Assembly: GCA_003313425.1 (NCBI GenBank)
Contig: NHZP01000039.1
Location: forward strand, 248,001-312,000
Direction: 5' to 3'
DNA length: 64,000 nucleotides
DNA from: Pseudopyrenochaeta lycopersici
Taxonomy: Eukaryota; Ascomycota; Dothideomycetes; Pleosporales; Pseudopyrenochaetaceae
This document shows, one piece after another, positions 60,581 to 64,000 of the stretch (its first letter is position 1; each line of letters begins with the position of its first letter). The notes beneath the pieces are model-generated. The model worked only from the letters and a program-made list of their open reading frames with translations. It made no database searches and was not told where the DNA came from. The translations under genes and the position numbers were made by a program.

Positions 60581-63147
60581 GAAATTGCATGGAACCATAA
60601 GTTGTGGAGATTGGTGCTAGAGGTGCGTGGTATGCAAAATACAACGGCTTGATAATACATATTGAAAATGTCAACAAGTGCCCAAACTTTTCAAAGAGAT
60701 GGAAGATAGATGCAACATATTTTGCTCCACTGATTGCACGTGGAACCTCTCTGTGTTTACATGAAATCTATCCCTAGCTCGTTGAAATCTGTGTTATCGC
60801 AATCCATATGCTAAGCTTCAGCGACTTTTCTGGTTGAATTCCCACCGTCACGATGACCTGGATGAACTTTATGGTGCGTGATGCAGAAAATAATGATATT
60901 GATAGAGACTAGAATCTCAATATTAAGAGCCATTGTTCGATGCATATGTCCCAGCTTCCAAATGTAGCCCAACACAGCTGTCGAATAAAGCCTCCGACAT
61001 TTTGACGAAATTGGGGACTAAGTTGTTCTTGAGAGTCAAGCGGTCTCCGACTCGATAGTTAGCACGAATTTTCACATCTGAACGGGTCTTCCTAGTTGGG
61101 CCTTGTTCGATAACTTAAATTCAGGCGCTTACATCATACTGATGTACATGTTATGTCTCATTGATGTTTCATGTCCATTCAGTGTAAAGTCAACCTTAAA
61201 ATGGCCCGTCAAGTCATTGTTAGGCTGTAGAGTCGCTTGAAAAGCTGCAGTTCCTGAATACTGCTTCTGTTGGAAATTTACATAAAAGAACAGAGACTCG
61301 AGGTAAAGACACGAACTCCGGTAGCAGATCCCCCCAATTTGGGTGCAACAGATTTCATTGAGTTTTGAGCTCGTGTACGCATTGCAAGGGTTATTACAGT
61401 ATTTCACATCTCTAGAATCCTCAACAAGTGCCACTTAGGGGTATCCTCGCTTACCATGACAGTAAGTCTCCTTTGATTGATAAGGGTAAAGACAATAATG
61501 CATATCTTCTGCTGATCGCTGCGAGGCTACACTGAATTACCAAACTCTAGTCCGGAGAAAATCCAAGAGCTCAACCTGGCACAGAGTGAATTGAGGTCAT
61601 TAAAGGTTACTTCCGGCACCGGAAGTACTTGCCACAACTCCTATTAGGATATTGATTTAAGAAAGAGCTGGTACAAACAGTCAATGAGTCAGCACGCACA
61701 TATCATTGGACGCTACGGACCTGTCATGATAATAGCACATTTAATACAACTACAAAGGCGACCATAATGCTGCATAGCGACCTTCAGGGACATAAAGGCA
61801 ATATTTTTCTTCTCTGAACACGTTCTTGATGCCTATTCCGCTACAGATTTAGATATTGAAGAACTGACTTGTTGCGTTAACTACATCACCTACGTGGCCT
61901 AGGAAATGGTTGAATTTTGAGTTTACGATCCACTCTTGGGCTAGATTAGTTCCTATCAGGACGGTTTTTGATAGGAAGCAAAGGTGTAAGTGCGCAGCCT
62001 GGCCGTACGTCCTGACTCGTTAAAATTTCGATGCGCTCAATTTCTGGCGGCCAAAGTCCCCAGTTTAGCAAGGAGCTATAACCTGAGTCACATTTCTTAT
62101 ATGGTAAGTGTTTCTCAACTTTTTCAGCGTCCTGGCTTGTGCAAATGCTGCAGCTTTCATAATCTAGCGGTAGCCCGCACGTCTTGTGATGGGCTGTCTG
62201 CCAGTCACAGAGAACTGTGGACCTTCCACAACTTATTATGCAGAAATAAAAGAAACATTCAGGCGAAACTCTGCTGGCGTTGCGGACGAGCTCCCCAATG
62301 ATCTCAGTTTATAGTTGTCGACCACTTCATCGCCTAAAGTATGAAACAAGGTGGCAAATAGGAGACTTGTCCTCCGCGAAAGCATTCGGCTGGAGAATAG
62401 AGCCTGCAGGATCATTTTCTCGCGACTGCCGCCTAGCCTTTCCCATCCCTCAATGGTTTGTATTGAATAGACTAGAGACATGGCCTAAATTAAACGCGTC
62501 CTAGAGCTACACACTCCTCTTTTCGCAGGTGACCGGGCAAGGCAGTTGCAGGACAGTGACGTGATAAATTGCTCTGCAAATCAGGAAAATAAAGGCTGCA
62601 CTAGAAATACGGCTGAATACGAGAGTTGTGGCGGGGAATCAGCTGAAGAAGAGGAAGCATATCAGTAGTTTGTGACGCATCCAATCAGTTAGCTTGTTTT
62701 TCGAAAATTGTTGGGCTCAGGTCACTTGCATGGCAACAAACATTCAATGATAGAGGCAGAATTGGTGTGGATTGCACTGCCTATGGCACGTAAAGTCTCT
62801 CGCCTCGATTGTGGCTCGACGGGTATCAGTAATCCTAAATAATTCACCGATTGCTAGGCGCGATTGGGGATAGGGGGAAGACCCCTGGTGTCGTATTTCT
62901 GGTGCTAGTGCTCACAAGCAAAGCCACAACGGGGGGGATTGCATATGATACCAATACTGTTTTTGGTTTGGAGTTGCCCTGCGCCTCGAAAAAGGAATTA
63001 TCGAATGCGCCTTAGCTGGGAATTTGACCGGTTCTCAAAGGCAACCCCTCTCACATAAGTTTGCGTACGAAGCTGTAAAAGCTTGCATACTTGATATCAG
63101 CATGATGTTTTAGATAATAATATCTTGCTTTACGTGGGTTATTCACC
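60581..63147. other. Gene-poor region before the STAND-type gene
   Basis: About 2.6 kb, AT-richer than the left half of the window. A minus-strand frame at 61129-61434 encodes a 101-residue, cysteine-containing peptide without a signal peptide; it is not called as a gene. No transposon ends or long repeats were seen. Confidence 0.4.
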
Positions 63148-64000
63148 ATGGCAGAAATCGTTGGCGCTGTCGCGTCAGGTATCACAGTAGTCGGAGCTGC
63201 TATCAATGGAACAGATGCCATCCTAAGCCTTGTTAGCAATATACGTAATGCTCCTGAGGAAATTCTCCATCTCCATAACGATGTAACCGATACAAGACTA
63301 ATTCTATCTAATATCAAGGAGAATGCAAGCCAGTATCAGACGCTACATATGCGATTGGCCCTACCGGACAGCTGCGATGTCTATGGAAATCCAGAATATA
63401 TCGCCAAAACCGAACATATCGTTGGAAGAATTGAGCGCGTACTCAAGCGACTTGATGGCACGCTGCGTGAAGTGACAAAATCGAAATCTCTTACGTGCGT
63501 TACGGTGCACTCCGGCGCTTGGCTGTTACATCGACCCAAAATTCAATCGATGAGATCCGAGTTGCGAGAACTAAAGACCAGTCTCGCAGTTCACTTTTCT
63601 GCGAACACGAGGTCAGTATTCATGCTGATTCATAATGATGCGAAATTTGCTTATTTTAGTAGTGCCCTGACAACCCGATCGGTTGTTCTGTTGAAAAGGG
63701 TACTCATCGAGAACAATAGTAACGAGCAGAAGAGAACCAGCCAAGATGCTGAGGTCGATGCTAAGCTAAGCACTCTGGCAAAACAATTAGTGGAGCTGAA
63801 GAATCTTAAAACTGCCCAAGAGCATCTAATGACCCTTGTTGAGGGGTTGAATGCTGCTGTCGTTACATCGGAGGAGCGGATAAAAAAGACCATCACCACC
63901 ACAACCACGACTGTATCAGCAACAGATAGGATCAACCCAAACAGATCAAACATACAGCAGTCAGCTATTGAAGGGCTCTCGGCAACAGCCTCTACCACAA
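63148..64000 (+). CDS. STAND-type protein, fungal N-terminal domain (3' partial)
   Basis: Starts at the ATG at 63148 (MAEIVGAVASGITVVGAAIN) and is open to the end of the window. The first about 150 residues (then PEEILHLHNDVTDTRLILSN, IERVLKRLDGTLREV) match the helical N-terminal domain of fungal STAND/PigL_N-type proteins, which usually precedes a NACHT or NB-ARC NTPase and repeats. A probable intron lies at 63612-63659 (48 nt). Both spliced and unspliced forms stay in frame because its length is divisible by three and it has no stop. After it comes a coiled-coil-like segment (DAKLSTLAKQLVELKNL) and a Thr-rich stretch. The rest lies beyond the window. Confidence 0.75.
   Translation, partial: MAEIVGAVASGITVVGAAINGTDAILSLVSNIRNAPEEILHLHNDVTDTRLILSNIKENASQYQTLHMRLALPDSCDVYGNPEYIAKTEHIVGRIERVLKRLDGTLREVTKSKSLTCVTVHSGAWLLHRPKIQSMRSELRELKTSLAVHFSANTRSVFMLIHNDAKFAYFSSALTTRSVVLLKRVLIENNSNEQKRTSQDAEVDAKLSTLAKQLVELKNLKTAQEHLMTLVEGLNAAVVTSEERIKKTITTTTTTVSATDRINPNRSNIQQSAIEGLSATASTT

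Noticed and set aside
61129..61434. 101-codon minus-strand frame with six cysteines
   Set aside because: No signal peptide, no homology recognised and no convincing exon continuation.
1..64000. CRISPR arrays, prokaryotic operons, insertion sequences or intact retrotransposons
   Set aside because: No array of regular repeats with unique spacers, no terminal repeats and no reverse transcriptase or transposase motifs were found; the gene structure is eukaryotic.

Overview
The window is nuclear DNA of a filamentous ascomycete (Pezizomycotina; Dothideomycete-like is an inference). The signs are short GT-AG introns of about 45-170 nt, an acuK/ERT1 gluconeogenesis regulator, several Zn2Cys6 and MFS genes, and fungus-specific HET, NB-ARC and NACHT (STAND) genes. 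Coding sequence is dense up to about 46 kb and sparse after it. Exon joins were made by hand from splice signals, reading frame and family motifs, so individual borders can be off by a few bases.

Layout. 0.4-1.8 kb: a BUD22-like ribosome-biogenesis factor. 2.9-14.3 kb: a set resembling a sugar or polyol catabolic group, with an ACS-family MFS permease divergent from a short-chain dehydrogenase, a Zn2Cys6 regulator, a class II ketose-bisphosphate aldolase, a 5'-eroded tRNA-Gln, and a sugar-porter MFS permease. 15.3-19.8 kb: head-to-head genes for the carboxyltransferase and the biotin carboxylase/biotin carrier subunits of one acyl-CoA carboxylase. 20.0-32.5 kb: an Ohr/OsmC peroxidase, a fungus-specific multi-TM protein of unknown role, branched-chain 2-oxoacid dehydrogenase E1-beta, a Mam3/CNNM-type CBS membrane protein, a cytochrome P450 and an unrecognised membrane protein. 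33-37 kb: a NACHT-type STAND protein. 37.6-46.9 kb: an aldo/keto reductase divergent from riboflavin kinase (FMN1), acuK, and a DHA1 drug-efflux permease with 14 exons.

From about 47 kb to the end the region is gene-poor and looks accessory. It holds a secreted GH43 glycosidase, a complete HET-NB-ARC-TPR NLR-like gene with eleven almost identical 126-bp TPR repeats, a short duplicated piece of that gene's HET domain, a frameshifted second HET gene, a small secreted cysteine-rich protein, and the start of another STAND-type protein that runs off the window. This cluster of self/non-self recognition genes and relics is the most interesting part. The TPR array, the separate two-subunit acyl-CoA carboxylase and the sugar/polyol group are the best leads.
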